Source: Alphaproteobacteria bacterium
GTDB lineage: Bacteria > Pseudomonadota > Alphaproteobacteria > SHVR01
Assembly: GCA_009694185.1 (NCBI GenBank)
Contig: SHVR01000026.1
Location: forward strand, 1-37,742
DNA length: 37,742 bases
Direction of reading: 5' to 3'
The translations under genes and the position numbers were made by a program. A model generated the notes under the pieces. The model was not told the DNA's origin and did no database searches. It saw only the letters and a list, made by a program, of their open reading frames with translations. This document shows positions 24,716 through 32,742 of this stretch, piece after piece; within the stretch, counting starts at the first letter, position 1, and every line of letters begins with the position of its first letter.

Positions 24716-25477
24716 TCAGCCGGTCGGCCTGCGAGCCTGGGCCACCAGCCGCTTCAAGGTGGCGATGTCGACCGCACCGGGAATGATCTTGCCGGCCACC
24801 ACAAAGGCGGGTGTGCCGGTGATGCCAAGCTCGCGCGCGGCCTCATAGGTGTCGCGCAAGTGCCGCTCGATCTCGGGTGACACCATGTCGCGTTTGAGGC
24901 GCTCGATGTCGAGGCCGAGACGCGCCGCGACCGCGAAGGACCGCGCCTCGTCGATTTGTCCGGGTTCGTCCATCAGCGCATTGTGGAAGGCGGCATACCG
25001 GCCTTGGCGGTGCGCCGCCAGGGCGACTTTGGCGGCGGTGACCGAATCCTTGCCCAGGATGGGATATTCCTTCAGCACCACCCGGAGCCTTGGGTCGTCT
25101 GTGACGAGCTGCATGAGGGTGGGCGTCGCCCGTTTGCAAAAAGGGCAGCGATAGTCGAAATATTCGATCAGGGTCACGTCGCCCGCAAGATTGCCGACGA
25201 CGGGATCGCGCGGGTCCCGCGCCAGCTCGTCCCAGCGCTCTTTCAAGAGCCGTTCCTGTTCGCTTTCCTGGGTCGCCTTTTCGCGCTGCTGGTAAGTCCG
25301 GATCGCGTCGATCACCACGTCCGGATGTTCTTTCAAATAGCTGGTGACGATGGCTTCGATCTCGCTCGATCGGAGCGCCGATAGCGGACCATCCACCGTC
25401 GGCCGCAGCATGAAGAACCCAAGCCCGGCAAGGGCCAGGCCGAGGGCGAACGCCAGCATGACGGCGGCATAACGCAT
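24716..25477 (-). CDS. DsbA-family thiol:disulfide oxidoreductase, membrane-anchored or exported
   Basis: A 253-residue protein. Residues ~4-24 form a hydrophobic signal or anchor segment (AVMLAFALGLALAGLGFFML). A helical N-terminal extension (SEIEAIVTSYLKEHPDVVID) of the ScsC/Com1 type follows. The thioredoxin-like domain has the redox motif FDYRCPFCKRATP and the cis-proline loop GITGTPAFVVAGKIIPGA. It should oxidise or isomerise disulfides in the periplasm. The extension is found in oligomeric DsbA/ScsC-like proteins, so a trimeric isomerase is possible. It follows the M48 protease gene closely (3 nt), suggesting one exported-protein quality-control operon. Confidence 0.9.
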   Translation of the reverse strand: MRYAAVMLAFALGLALAGLGFFMLRPTVDGPLSALRSSEIEAIVTSYLKEHPDVVIDAIRTYQQREKATQESEQERLLKERWDELARDPRDPVVGNLAGDVTLIEYFDYRCPFCKRATPTLMQLVTDDPRLRVVLKEYPILGKDSVTAAKVALAAHRQGRYAAFHNALMDEPGQIDEARSFAVAARLGLDIERLKRDMVSPEIERHLRDTYEAARELGITGTPAFVVAGKIIPGAVDIATLKRLVAQARRPTG

Positions 25478-25480
25478 GAT

Positions 25481-26833
25481 CTACTCCGGTTTCTTCATGG
25501 CGGTGCGTCGGATGTCCTCGGCGCGGATCCAGGCGGGCGAGCCTTCCTTGAGATTGTCGTGGGCGCGCTTGACATGCAGCATCGCCTCCCGTCGCTCGCC
25601 GCGAATGATCGCGGATTCCGCCAGCGCCAGGGACGCGAGCCCGATCTGGTTGTCGCGGCCATAGGCGATGCCGAGTTGGCGCCACATGCTGGGGTTGCGG
25701 GGCTCGACGCGCACCGCCGCCTCCAGGTGACCGACCGCCTCGGCGAGCCGGCTGGCGTCGTTCAGCTCGATCAGCACCCGGCCGAGCTCGAAGCGCAACA
25801 GCGCCGAGCCCGGCAACAGCCGGGCCGCCTCGCCGTAGGGCGCCACGGCTTCGCTCGCGCGGCCATTCTCGAACAGCATCTGGCCCTTAAGCTCGTGGAA
25901 GAAGGGGTCTCGCGGAAACTCGGCGATCAGGCTGTCGATGGCCGGGACGGCCTGGGCGAGGTCGGGCCGGCGATAGTATGCCACGGCGCGCGCGTAGCGC
26001 GCCGGCACGGCCCGATCGTCGGCCCGGTAGCGCGCCAACGTGCTGCCCGGCGAATTGAGGAAGCCATCCAGCTTGGCCACCATGCGGGCGTGCATGATGG
26101 CGTATTCGGTGGGTAGCGGAGCATCGGCATGGCGCGACTTGGTGAGATATTCGCGCACGATGTCGACCCGCTCGCGGGTGATGGGGTGGCTGCGGAGATA
26201 GGGATCCTGGTTGCGCGGCGACAGCAATTCCTGATCCACCAGGATAGTGAGGAACTCCATCAGGCCACGCGCCGAGTAGCCGAGCCGGTCGAGTAGACGG
26301 AACGCCGCCTGATCGGCTGCGGACTCCTGCGTGCGACTATAGTTGAGGAAATTGCGCCTGGCGGCATCCATGCCGCCGATGGCGGCGCCGACTCCGGCAC
26401 CCCCTTCGCCGGTCGCCAGGATCGCGGCACCCGCCAGCACCATGGCTAAAATCTGTTGGATCGTCGCCTTCTCCAGCTCCTCGCGCGTGCGCGCCAGGTG
26501 ACCGCCCGAAATATGGCCGGTTTCGTGGGCGATCACGCCGATAACTTGCCCGGCATGGCCGGCGCGCTGCAACAGGCCGGTATTGATAAAGAGGTTCATG
26601 CCACCGGCCACGAAGGCATTCAATCTTGAGTCGTTTACCAGATGGGTGCTGATGTCTTCGGCCGGCAGCCCCGCCGCCTCGAACAATGGCGTTGCCCAGA
26701 CGCGGATGGTATTTTCAATCTCGGCGTCGCGAATCAATGAGATCGTTTGTGCCCTGGCGGGCCCGGTCGGCGCGAGCGCCAGCAACAGCGCGCCGAGGAC
26801 GAGCCAGAACAGAGGACGAATGCACTTGGGCAA
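25481..26833 (-). CDS. Periplasmic M48-family metalloprotease with TPR-like repeats (BepA/YfgC-like)
   Basis: About 450 residues. A signal peptide (IRPLFWLVLGALLLALAPTG, cleavage after PARA) leads to an M48 peptidase domain with the zinc motif IAHETGHISGGH and a downstream Glu ligand in RTQESAADQAAFRLLDRLG. The C-terminal ~170 residues are helical TPR-like repeats (AQAVPAIDSLIAEFPRDP, RASEAVAPYGEAARLLPGS, RLAEAVGHLEAAVRVEPRN). BepA-type proteases degrade misassembled outer-membrane proteins and help LptD assembly. The TTG at 26833 starts just before the signal peptide; a longer start at ATG 26875 would share bases with the divergent gene's start. Coupled to the DsbA-like gene. Confidence 0.9.
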   Translation of the reverse strand: MPKCIRPLFWLVLGALLLALAPTGPARAQTISLIRDAEIENTIRVWATPLFEAAGLPAEDISTHLVNDSRLNAFVAGGMNLFINTGLLQRAGHAGQVIGVIAHETGHISGGHLARTREELEKATIQQILAMVLAGAAILATGEGGAGVGAAIGGMDAARRNFLNYSRTQESAADQAAFRLLDRLGYSARGLMEFLTILVDQELLSPRNQDPYLRSHPITRERVDIVREYLTKSRHADAPLPTEYAIMHARMVAKLDGFLNSPGSTLARYRADDRAVPARYARAVAYYRRPDLAQAVPAIDSLIAEFPRDPFFHELKGQMLFENGRASEAVAPYGEAARLLPGSALLRFELGRVLIELNDASRLAEAVGHLEAAVRVEPRNPSMWRQLGIAYGRDNQIGLASLALAESAIIRGERREAMLHVKRAHDNLKEGSPAWIRAEDIRRTAMKKPE

Positions 26834-26873
26834 TGCTTGGTTCTCGGATGGTGTTACCCAACCTAGGTATCGC

Positions 26874-28433
26874 ATGGCGGTTCGTCAATGTGTGCCGGCC
26901 ATTTTGCTGGCCATTCTGGGCGGTTGCGCGGGTGCCAAAATGTCGCCCCTGGACGAAACGCCGCGCTTTCCGGGTACCGTCGTCGCCGACGAGCCCCAGG
27001 CGGCCCGAGTCGGCCGCGAGGTTCTGGCGGCGGGCGGTACCGCCGGCGATGCGGTCGCGGCCATGGGTCTGGCGCTGGCGGTCACCCGGCCGGACGCCGC
27101 CGGCCTCGGCGCGGGCGGTGTCTGCGTGCTGGTCGATCAGGCGCGCAAGCAAACGTTGGCCGTGACATTCCTGCCGGCGCCGGGGATCCAGGGCGCCGGG
27201 CCGGTGCCGGCCGTGGCGCCACCGGCGCTCGCGGCGGGCATGGCGGCGCTGCATGCGAGCCAGGGTAAGCTGCGTTGGGCGAGGATCGTCGCTCCGGCCG
27301 AAGCGATGGCCGAATTCGGCGAGCCCTTGTCGCGTGGCACCGCCCAGGCGCTGGCGGCTGGCGCCGCCATCATCCGGGCCGATCCCGAGGCGCGGCGAAT
27401 CTTCGCCCCGGATGGGAGCAATCCGGCGGGCGAGGGCGCGGTCATCCAGCAGCCGCAATTAGCGGCTCTGCTGCGAGAAATCCGGCTAGAGGGGGCGGCC
27501 GCCTTGCAGCGCGGGCCACTGGCGCGGCGGTTCGTGGCCGCCGTCCGGGCGGTGGGCGGCGCGCTCGGCGACGAGGACGTGGCGGTTTTCTGGCCGAAGC
27601 TCGCCGATACGCTCACCATACGCGCCGGCAATAACGACATCCATCTGGCGCCGGCCGAGGGCGGGGCCGGCGGCTTCCAGGCGCTGCTCGCCAGCCTGCT
27701 GCTGCGTGGCGACCGTTTCGTCGACGCCCGCGCCGATGAGCGGCCCCATCTCCTGGCAGATGCCGAACAACGCGCCCGCGCCGCCGGCCTGGCGGCTGGT
27801 ATCCAGCGCGAGCAGGTGGACCGGTTGCTCGCCAATTACCGCCCCAATGGCCGTACGGCGCCGGCGCCGCCTAACCCGGCGCTGGAGGCCTCGGGTGTCG
27901 CCTTCCTGGCCGTGGATGGCGACGGCTCGGCCGCCGCCTGCGGGGTCAGCCTGGGCCGGCCGTTCGGCCTCGCACGCGTGGCGCCCGGCACCGGCGTGTT
28001 TCCGGCGCTGGCTTTGTCCGCGGGCGAGACCAGGACGGCCCTGTCGCCGGTCTTGGTGGTCAACCGGGCAACCCGGGTGTTTTTTATGGCGGCCGCCGGG
28101 ATGGGCGCCGGCGCGCCCGCGATCTTGACGGCCATGGCGGTCGAGGCGGCCGAGGGTGGCCGGGCGCTGGAGCGGCTGCTGGCCGTGCCCCGTCTCGCTG
28201 TCGGCGGCGAGGGGGGCGAAATCCTGGTGGAGACGGGCACCCCGGCCGGAATTGCCGGAAGTCTGGCGGCGCGCGGCTATGCGGTGCGCGATGGCGGCAT
28301 TTTGGCGGGCGTCCAGGTGGTCGCGTGTGCCGACGGCTTGCCGCGCTCGCCCGAAACTTGTGCCGCGCGGGCCGATCCCAGGGGTCATGGGATTGCCTTG
28401 TCGGCCGCGGGTCCGGCGACCCGGCGTCGTTGA
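26874..28433 (+). CDS. Gamma-glutamyltransferase-like lipoprotein, likely inactive
   Basis: A 519-residue Ntn-hydrolase-fold protein of the GGT family with a lipoprotein signal (AILLAILGGC lipobox). N-terminal blocks AARVGREVLAAGGTAGDAVAAM and LALAVTRPDAAGLGAGGVCV match GGT. At the autoprocessing site, where GGTs have a nucleophilic Thr (as in TTH or SGTSF), this protein has EASGVAFLAVDGDGSAAACG with Val342 in place of Thr. That needs at least two base changes, so it is not a single sequencing error. It is probably a pseudoenzyme that cannot self-cleave. Its ATG overlaps in CATG with an alternative start of the divergent M48 gene. Confidence 0.8.
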   Translation: MAVRQCVPAILLAILGGCAGAKMSPLDETPRFPGTVVADEPQAARVGREVLAAGGTAGDAVAAMGLALAVTRPDAAGLGAGGVCVLVDQARKQTLAVTFLPAPGIQGAGPVPAVAPPALAAGMAALHASQGKLRWARIVAPAEAMAEFGEPLSRGTAQALAAGAAIIRADPEARRIFAPDGSNPAGEGAVIQQPQLAALLREIRLEGAAALQRGPLARRFVAAVRAVGGALGDEDVAVFWPKLADTLTIRAGNNDIHLAPAEGGAGGFQALLASLLLRGDRFVDARADERPHLLADAEQRARAAGLAAGIQREQVDRLLANYRPNGRTAPAPPNPALEASGVAFLAVDGDGSAAACGVSLGRPFGLARVAPGTGVFPALALSAGETRTALSPVLVVNRATRVFFMAAAGMGAGAPAILTAMAVEAAEGGRALERLLAVPRLAVGGEGGEILVETGTPAGIAGSLAARGYAVRDGGILAGVQVVACADGLPRSPETCAARADPRGHGIALSAAGPATRRR

Positions 28434-28446
28434 GAGGGCGCGGGCG

Positions 28447-28869
28447 ATGAAGACCTCAAGGCGTGGCGCCGTCGCACCCTTCATCGTCATGGAGGTGATG
28501 CGCGCCGCCAACGAACGCCAGAAGGCAACGGGCGACGTGCTGCACCTCGAAGTCGGCCAGCCGGACACCGGCGCCCCCCAGGGTGTCATCCGGGCCGCCC
28601 ACCGGGCGCTCGACGGCGATCGGCTGGCGCCGGCGGACGGTGCCTTCTATCTCAATGTCGACATCGGCCACGTCAGTAACGACAGCGAGGCATTCTGCCG
28701 CCGCCTGCTCGCCGATACGGGTGTCGCCTGCACGCCCGACGTCGATTTCGACACCGGGCGCGGTCGGCGGACCTTGCGGATTTCGTTCGCGGGCTCGACC
28801 GACGACATGGCCGAGGCGGCCCGGCGCATCGAGCGCTGGCTCAAGGCCCCCGGCGGAGTCCGGGTCTAG
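28447..28869 (+). pseudogene. Class I/II aminotransferase with a large internal deletion
   Basis: A 140-residue frame that joins the start of an [29 protein letters not shown] protein (FIVMEVMRAANERQKATGD, VLHLEVGQPDTGAP) directly to its end (DRLAPADGAFYLNVDIGH, then FCRRLLADTGVACTPDVDF). The gap lies near 28620, and normal proteins are about 380-390 residues. The whole PLP-binding central domain, including the Schiff-base Lys, is missing, so it cannot be a transaminase. The junction is at a GATCGGCTG that could have belonged to both sides (GDRL and DRLAP), suggesting recombination or slippage between short repeats. Its stop codon overlaps the fliP stop on the other strand in a CTAG. Confidence 0.8.
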
Positions 28870-29624
28870 CCGTAGCTCTGCACCAGGCTGCCGGCCACCA
28901 GATACCAGCCGTCCACCAGGACGAAGAAGATCAGCTTGAAGGGCAGCGCGATCATGACCGGAGGCAGCATCATCATGCCCATGGACATGAGTAGCGATGC
29001 CACCACCATGTCGATGATGAGGAACGGCACGAACAGGAGAAAGCCGATTTCGAAGGCGCGCCTGAGTTCGCTGATCATGAACGCCGGGATGAGGATGCGG
29101 AGCGGGACCGCGTCCGCCGTTGCCACCGGCTCCAGCTTGGCCAGGTTCATTAAGAGGCCGAGATCCTGGTCGCGGACATGGGTCAGCATGAAGCCGCGCA
29201 TCGGCGTCATGGTCTTCTCGAACGCCTCTTCCTCGGCGATTTCGTTGGCCATCAGCGGCTGGATGCCCTCGCGGTAGGCGGTCTCGAAGGTGGGCGCCAT
29301 GACGAAGCCGGTGAGGAAGAGAGCGAGGCTGATCAACACCACATTGGGCGGCGCCTGTTGGGTGCCGAGGGCGCTGCGCAGGAACGAGAGCACCACCACG
29401 ATCCGGGTGAACGAGGTGAGCACCATCAGGATCGACGGCGCCAGGCTGAGGATCGTCAGCAGGGCGACAATCTGGATGATGCGCGACGTGCTGGAGGTAT
29501 TGCCGCCGAGATCGAGATTGAGCGACTGCGCGAGGGCGCTTTGTGCCAGCGCGAGGTCGAGCACCAAGGCGAGGACGGCGACGGCGGCGACGCGCCAGAG
29601 GCGGACAACGAGGCTACACATCAA
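28866..29624 (-). CDS. fliP: Flagellar type III export gate protein FliP
   Basis: A 252-residue membrane protein. Residues ~8-32 form a cleavable signal peptide, followed by the periplasmic loop and four membrane segments. Family motifs: MVLTSFTRIVVVLSFLRSALG, QQAPPNVVLISLALFLTGF, FEKTMTPMRGFML, LRILIPAFMISELRRAFEIGF and MGMMMLPPVMIALPFKLIFF. FliP with FliQ and FliR forms the export gate that secretes flagellar rod, hook and filament subunits. It is coupled to fliO by a 4-bp overlap. The convergent gene end is the deleted aminotransferase. Confidence 0.97.
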   Translation of the reverse strand: MMCSLVVRLWRVAAVAVLALVLDLALAQSALAQSLNLDLGGNTSSTSRIIQIVALLTILSLAPSILMVLTSFTRIVVVLSFLRSALGTQQAPPNVVLISLALFLTGFVMAPTFETAYREGIQPLMANEIAEEEAFEKTMTPMRGFMLTHVRDQDLGLLMNLAKLEPVATADAVPLRILIPAFMISELRRAFEIGFLLFVPFLIIDMVVASLLMSMGMMMLPPVMIALPFKLIFFVLVDGWYLVAGSLVQSYG

Positions 29625-29893
29625 TGGTTTCCTTCCGGCCGGGCGAGGGTTCGGGCCGGGGTGAGGTTCCGTTCGACGACGAGCTGTCCGCCGGCACCGA
29701 TCAGCACCAGGCGGTGACGTGGATCGAGGTTGAGGGATTCGACGATTCTAAGACGGCGCCCCCCTCCGGCCGCAGGGCGCCCCGGGCCGCCCTGGCCCAT
29801 GCCGTAGCGGCGGGCAAGCCAAGCAACGGCGGCAATCAGCGCGAGGACGAAGCCCAGCGCCAGGGCAAAGCGTAGATAGACCGCGATTTCCAT
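29621..29893 (-). CDS. fliO: Flagellar biosynthesis protein FliO
   Basis: A 90-residue protein with a single N-terminal membrane segment (FALALGFVLALIAAVAWLA) followed by a short cytoplasmic domain containing RLRIVESLNLDPRHRLVLIG and GGQLVVERN. This is the FliO/MopB pattern (the 'R-L-V-L-I' stretch is diagnostic). FliO acts as an assembly chaperone for the FliP ring. Its start is at 29893 and the stop overlaps the fliP start. The upstream 160 bp carry no gene. Confidence 0.9.
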   Translation of the reverse strand: MEIAVYLRFALALGFVLALIAAVAWLARRYGMGQGGPGRPAAGGGRRLRIVESLNLDPRHRLVLIGAGGQLVVERNLTPARTLARPEGNH

Positions 29894-30027
29894 CCATGAT
29901 CCTGGCGCGTCGCCCAGCCGTCATGGGCGCGAGCCCGGCCATGACCGAGGCCAGGATGGGGCGGTATGGTTAACGAAGATTGAAGGCCGGGAGGCGCCGA
30001 AGGGTCCGCCGCGCGCACGCCAGGTGT

Positions 30028-30053
30028 GGCGGCGCGGTTTGGTCCGCGCCGCC
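30028..30053 (-). terminator. Strong 10-bp GC hairpin downstream of the metallo-beta-lactamase gene
   Basis: Arms 30028-30037 (GGCGGCGCGG) and 30044-30053 (CCGCGCCGCC) are perfect complements with a 6-nt loop. The hairpin begins 8-9 nt beyond the stop of the minus-strand gene at 30062. It is probably a terminator, separating that gene from fliO; there is no T-run. Confidence 0.5.
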
Positions 30054-30061
30054 CGTGTTGC

Positions 30062-31042
30062 TCAGAGTGCCGACGACCAGGCGGCCGGCACATACTCATA
30101 GCCGCTTCCCGCCTTGGCGATGAAGCCGTTGGCCGGGAAGGGGGCGTGATAGAACGACACGCGCATCCGTTCGGCCGCCAGCATATCGAGCAGTTTGCGG
30201 CGGGTCGCCACGGCCATGGCGGCGTCCTGGTCGGCCCATAAATGCCAGTCCGGGTTACGGGCGAAGATGGCCGGGTGATTGGTGGTTTCCGAGATCACCA
30301 TGTGCTTGCCGCTGCCCGAGGCAAGCACATAGGCGGTATGACCGGGCGTGTGGCCGGCGGCATTGACCGTGCTGATGCCGGTAACAATTTCCTTGCCCCA
30401 CTCGTAGCGCTTGACGTCCTTGGCGATCGGGCCGAACACCCGCCGGGCGTTTTTGAAAACGCCCTCCATGAAGCCCGCGGACACCCGGCTCATCTGGCCG
30501 TCATCCATCCAATAGGCCCATTCCGGCGCCGGCACCATGATCTCGGCATTGGCATAGACGAGGGCGCCCGCCTTGTTGCGAACGCCGCTGATATGGTCGC
30601 CATGGAAATGGCTGATGATGACCGTGTCGATGGCCTTGGGGTCTATGCCGGCGGCGGCCATGTTCGCCGCTAACAAGCCGACGCCCGCCGGGCCATTGTC
30701 GGCAAAGCCGGTGTCGATCAGCACCAGCTTGGCGCCGGTGTTGACGACGAGTTGGGTGAAGGAGTTGCTGACCGTGTCGGTGCCGAGGAAGTTCGATTCG
30801 ACGGCTTTCATCACCTCGGCCAAGGGCATGTTCGGGATCCACGCCGCATCCACCTTCCGGGGCAAGACGCCGTCATGGATCGCCGTCACCTCGAAATCGC
30901 CGACCTTGAAGCGATAGAAACCGGGCGCCTGCTGGCCCGACTGTGGCGCGGCCGCGCTGGCTGGTTTGGGCATGCCTGGGATGGCGGCGACGGCGATGGC
31001 GGCGGCGCCCAGGGTGAAACCTTGACGGCGGGTGATCTGCAT
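30062..31042 (-). CDS. Metallo-beta-lactamase fold hydrolase with Tat-like signal
   Basis: A 326-residue protein. The N-terminus ITRRQGFTLGAAAIAVAAIPG resembles a twin-arginine signal peptide with cleavage near PASAA. The mature part has the metal-binding motif ISHFHGDHISG, the second His in AAGHTPGHTAYVL, and a C-terminal His in SFYHAPFPANGF. Members hydrolyse esters, lactones or phosphodiesters; several quorum-quenching lactonases look like this, but the substrate is not defined by the sequence. It is unrelated to the adjacent flagellar genes and probably separately transcribed. Confidence 0.88.
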   Translation of the reverse strand: MQITRRQGFTLGAAAIAVAAIPGMPKPASAAAPQSGQQAPGFYRFKVGDFEVTAIHDGVLPRKVDAAWIPNMPLAEVMKAVESNFLGTDTVSNSFTQLVVNTGAKLVLIDTGFADNGPAGVGLLAANMAAAGIDPKAIDTVIISHFHGDHISGVRNKAGALVYANAEIMVPAPEWAYWMDDGQMSRVSAGFMEGVFKNARRVFGPIAKDVKRYEWGKEIVTGISTVNAAGHTPGHTAYVLASGSGKHMVISETTNHPAIFARNPDWHLWADQDAAMAVATRRKLLDMLAAERMRVSFYHAPFPANGFIAKAGSGYEYVPAAWSSAL

Positions 31043-31180
31043 GGTGCCTCCAGGGAGGGCGGTTGGGGGATCGGTCCGCCGGCATGTCCGCGGAACCGCC
31101 GGCCCAAGTCCACGGCGCGCCGCCGCTGGTAACGGTAATGTGTTCTGGCCGACGTCCCGGTTCGGTTCCGGGCCGGCAAA

Positions 31181-31411
31181 TTATTCCGGGTTGGTGGGCG
31201 GTCCCGCGGCCGGTCCCGCAAGCTCCGCGATCCCCGCCGCCGCTCTATTCTCCGCCACGATGCGCTCATGCACCTCGCGCCGCAGCACCGTTGCATGGGG
31301 CGGAAAGGTGAAGCCCAGGCGCACTGTCCGGCCGCGCACCTCGACCACCGTGACCTCGATGTCGCCGTTGACGATCACGGTTTCCCCGACCTTCCTGGTC
31401 AAGTAGAGCAT
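31181..31411 (-). CDS. csrA: Carbon storage/flagellar translational regulator CsrA
   Basis: A 76-residue protein beginning MLYLTRKVGETVIVNGDIEVTV, the canonical CsrA start, with the RNA-binding core VRLGFTFPPHATVLRREVHERI. CsrA binds GGA motifs in mRNA leaders and controls translation, including of flagellar genes. An extra C-terminal tail (~20 residues, Ala/Gly/Pro-rich) extends past the usual ~60 residues. It is divergent from the flgB operon, fitting a role in coordinating flagellar assembly. The upstream ATG at 31438 was rejected because residues before MLYL are not family-like. Confidence 0.93.
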   Translation of the reverse strand: MLYLTRKVGETVIVNGDIEVTVVEVRGRTVRLGFTFPPHATVLRREVHERIVAENRAAAGIAELAGPAAGPPTNPE

Positions 31412-31443
31412 CGACTTCTCCCCACCCGGGCGGCCCATGCCGG

Positions 31444-31459
31444 CGGCACCGGGTTTGCC
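31444..31459 (+). promoter_or_regulatory. Sigma-54-type promoter candidate upstream of flgB
   Basis: CGGCACCGGGTTTGCC has the key GG and GC dinucleotides with the exact 10-bp gap of the -24/-12 consensus TGGCAC-N5-TTGC. It differs at the first T and at two less important positions. It lies 85 bp before the flgB ATG in the csrA/flgB intergenic region. Sigma-54 drives many alphaproteobacterial flagellar operons. Confidence 0.4.
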
Positions 31460-31543
31460 GCGCGTTAAGCCGCCGTTAACCCGCTTGGCGACATTCTGCG
31501 CTTGTTCGGCATTTTAGCCAAATCCACGCGAGTATGCGGCCAG

Positions 31544-31951
31544 ATGGACCTTGGCAACCACCGCTTGTTCACGGCAATTTCGGAACGCATGAGCTGGCTG
31601 ACCGCCCGCCAGACGGTGTTGGCGCGGAATATCGCCAATTCCGACACGCCGGGCTATCAACCACGCGACCTCCAGAGGCAGGACTTCCGCGGCCTGATGG
31701 CATCGTCGGCGCGCCTCCAGCTTGCGAGTTCGACGGGCGGCGAGAGCCTGGGTCCGGTCAGGCTGGCGAGCCGTTTCCAGGACCGGGAGCAGAAGGCCAA
31801 GAGCGAGGTAACCTTGTCCGGCAATGCCGTGTCGCTCGACGACGAACTCTTGAAGATCGCCGAGACAGGCCGCGGCTATCAGCTCGTTACCAATCTTTAT
31901 CGCAAGCATCTCGCCTTGTTCAAGACCGCTATCGCCCGGGCGGGCGGTTAA
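31544..31951 (+). CDS. flgB: Flagellar basal-body rod protein FlgB
   Basis: A 135-residue protein with the rod-protein signature: N-terminal helix MDLGNHRLFTAISERMSWL, ARNIANSDTPGYQPRDL (the 'NiANadTPgYk' motif), and a C-terminal helix LLKIAETGRGYQLVTNLYRK. FlgB forms the proximal rod joining to FliE. The ATG at 31544 is the start; an in-frame codon at 31502 adds non-homologous residues. First gene of the basal-body operon, 22 nt before flgC. Confidence 0.95.
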   Translation: MDLGNHRLFTAISERMSWLTARQTVLARNIANSDTPGYQPRDLQRQDFRGLMASSARLQLASSTGGESLGPVRLASRFQDREQKAKSEVTLSGNAVSLDDELLKIAETGRGYQLVTNLYRKHLALFKTAIARAGG

Positions 31952-31973
31952 GCGATATTTCGGGAGAGACGCA

Positions 31974-32384
31974 ATGGACCTCGGCAAAGCCCTGTTGGTA
32001 TCGGCATCCGGCATGCGCGCGCAGGACGCGCGGTTGCGGGTCATCGCCGAGAACCTCGCCAACACGCAGTCGACGGGGGCGGAACCGGGTAGCGACCCCT
32101 ATCGCCGCAAATTGGTGACCTTCAAGAACGAGTTCGATCGGGCCCTGGGTCTGGATCGCATCAAGGTCAACCGCGTGACCGCGGACCGGACGCCTTTCTC
32201 CCGCCAATACGATCCGAGCCATCCGGCGGCCGACGCCGGTGGTTACGTGCTTTTTCCCAACGTCAAGCCGATGATCGAGCTGGCGGACATGCGCGAAGCC
32301 CAGCGCACCTATGAAGCCAATCTCAACGTGATCGGCGCGACCCGATCATTGCTGCAACGGACCATCGACCTGTTGCGTGCTTGA
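31974..32384 (+). CDS. flgC: Flagellar basal-body rod protein FlgC
   Basis: A 136-residue rod protein: N-terminal ALLVSASGMRAQDARLRV, IAENLANTQSTGAEPGSDPYRRK and C-terminal PMIELADMREAQRTYEANLN, the conserved helices by which rod subunits polymerise. FlgC builds the proximal rod with FlgB and FlgF. GGGAGAG precedes the start, and fliE follows after 37 nt. Confidence 0.95.
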   Translation: MDLGKALLVSASGMRAQDARLRVIAENLANTQSTGAEPGSDPYRRKLVTFKNEFDRALGLDRIKVNRVTADRTPFSRQYDPSHPAADAGGYVLFPNVKPMIELADMREAQRTYEANLNVIGATRSLLQRTIDLLRA

Positions 32385-32421
32385 TACTCGGCACTAGCGC
32401 CAAGGCCAGGGGAGCGGATTG

Positions 32422-32739
32422 ATGGTGATCTCGGGCGCCAAGGGGGCGCAAGCCTGTGCCAACGCCGCCAAAATCGACCGGCCCACCGCGCCCGAACCGG
32501 GTGCCGCCGGCGGCACGGCGGGCGCGGGCTTCGCCAAGATGGTCGAGGAGGCCGCCGGCAATGCCGTTGGAACGCTCCGCGACAGCGAACGCGGCAGCCT
32601 TCAGGCGGTCCAAGGCAAGGCCGACCTGTTGCAGGTTGTCTCGGCGGTGAACAACGCCGAAGTCACCTTGCAGGCGGTGGTCGCGGTTCGCGACAAGGTC
32701 ATTCAGGCGTATCAAGACATCATTCGCATGCCGATCTAA
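32422..32739 (+). CDS. fliE: Flagellar hook-basal body complex protein FliE
   Basis: A 105-residue protein. The N-terminal ~40 residues are low-complexity (Ala/Pro/Gly-rich), and the C-terminal part is the FliE core (FAKMVEEAAGNAVGTLRDSE, VVSAVNNAEVTLQAVVAVRD, KVIQAYQDIIRMPI). FliE is the first rod-like subunit exported and links the MS ring to the rod. Preceded by AGGGGAGCGG. It runs into fliQ with only 3 nt between stop and start. Confidence 0.93.
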   Translation: MVISGAKGAQACANAAKIDRPTAPEPGAAGGTAGAGFAKMVEEAAGNAVGTLRDSERGSLQAVQGKADLLQVVSAVNNAEVTLQAVVAVRDKVIQAYQDIIRMPI

Positions 32740-32742
32740 GCG

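Noticed and set aside
31483-31499. A second sigma-54-like match (TTGGCGACATTCTGCGC)
   Set aside because: The gap between GG and GC is 9 rather than 10 bp, which abolishes sigma-54 recognition; the element at 31444 fits better.
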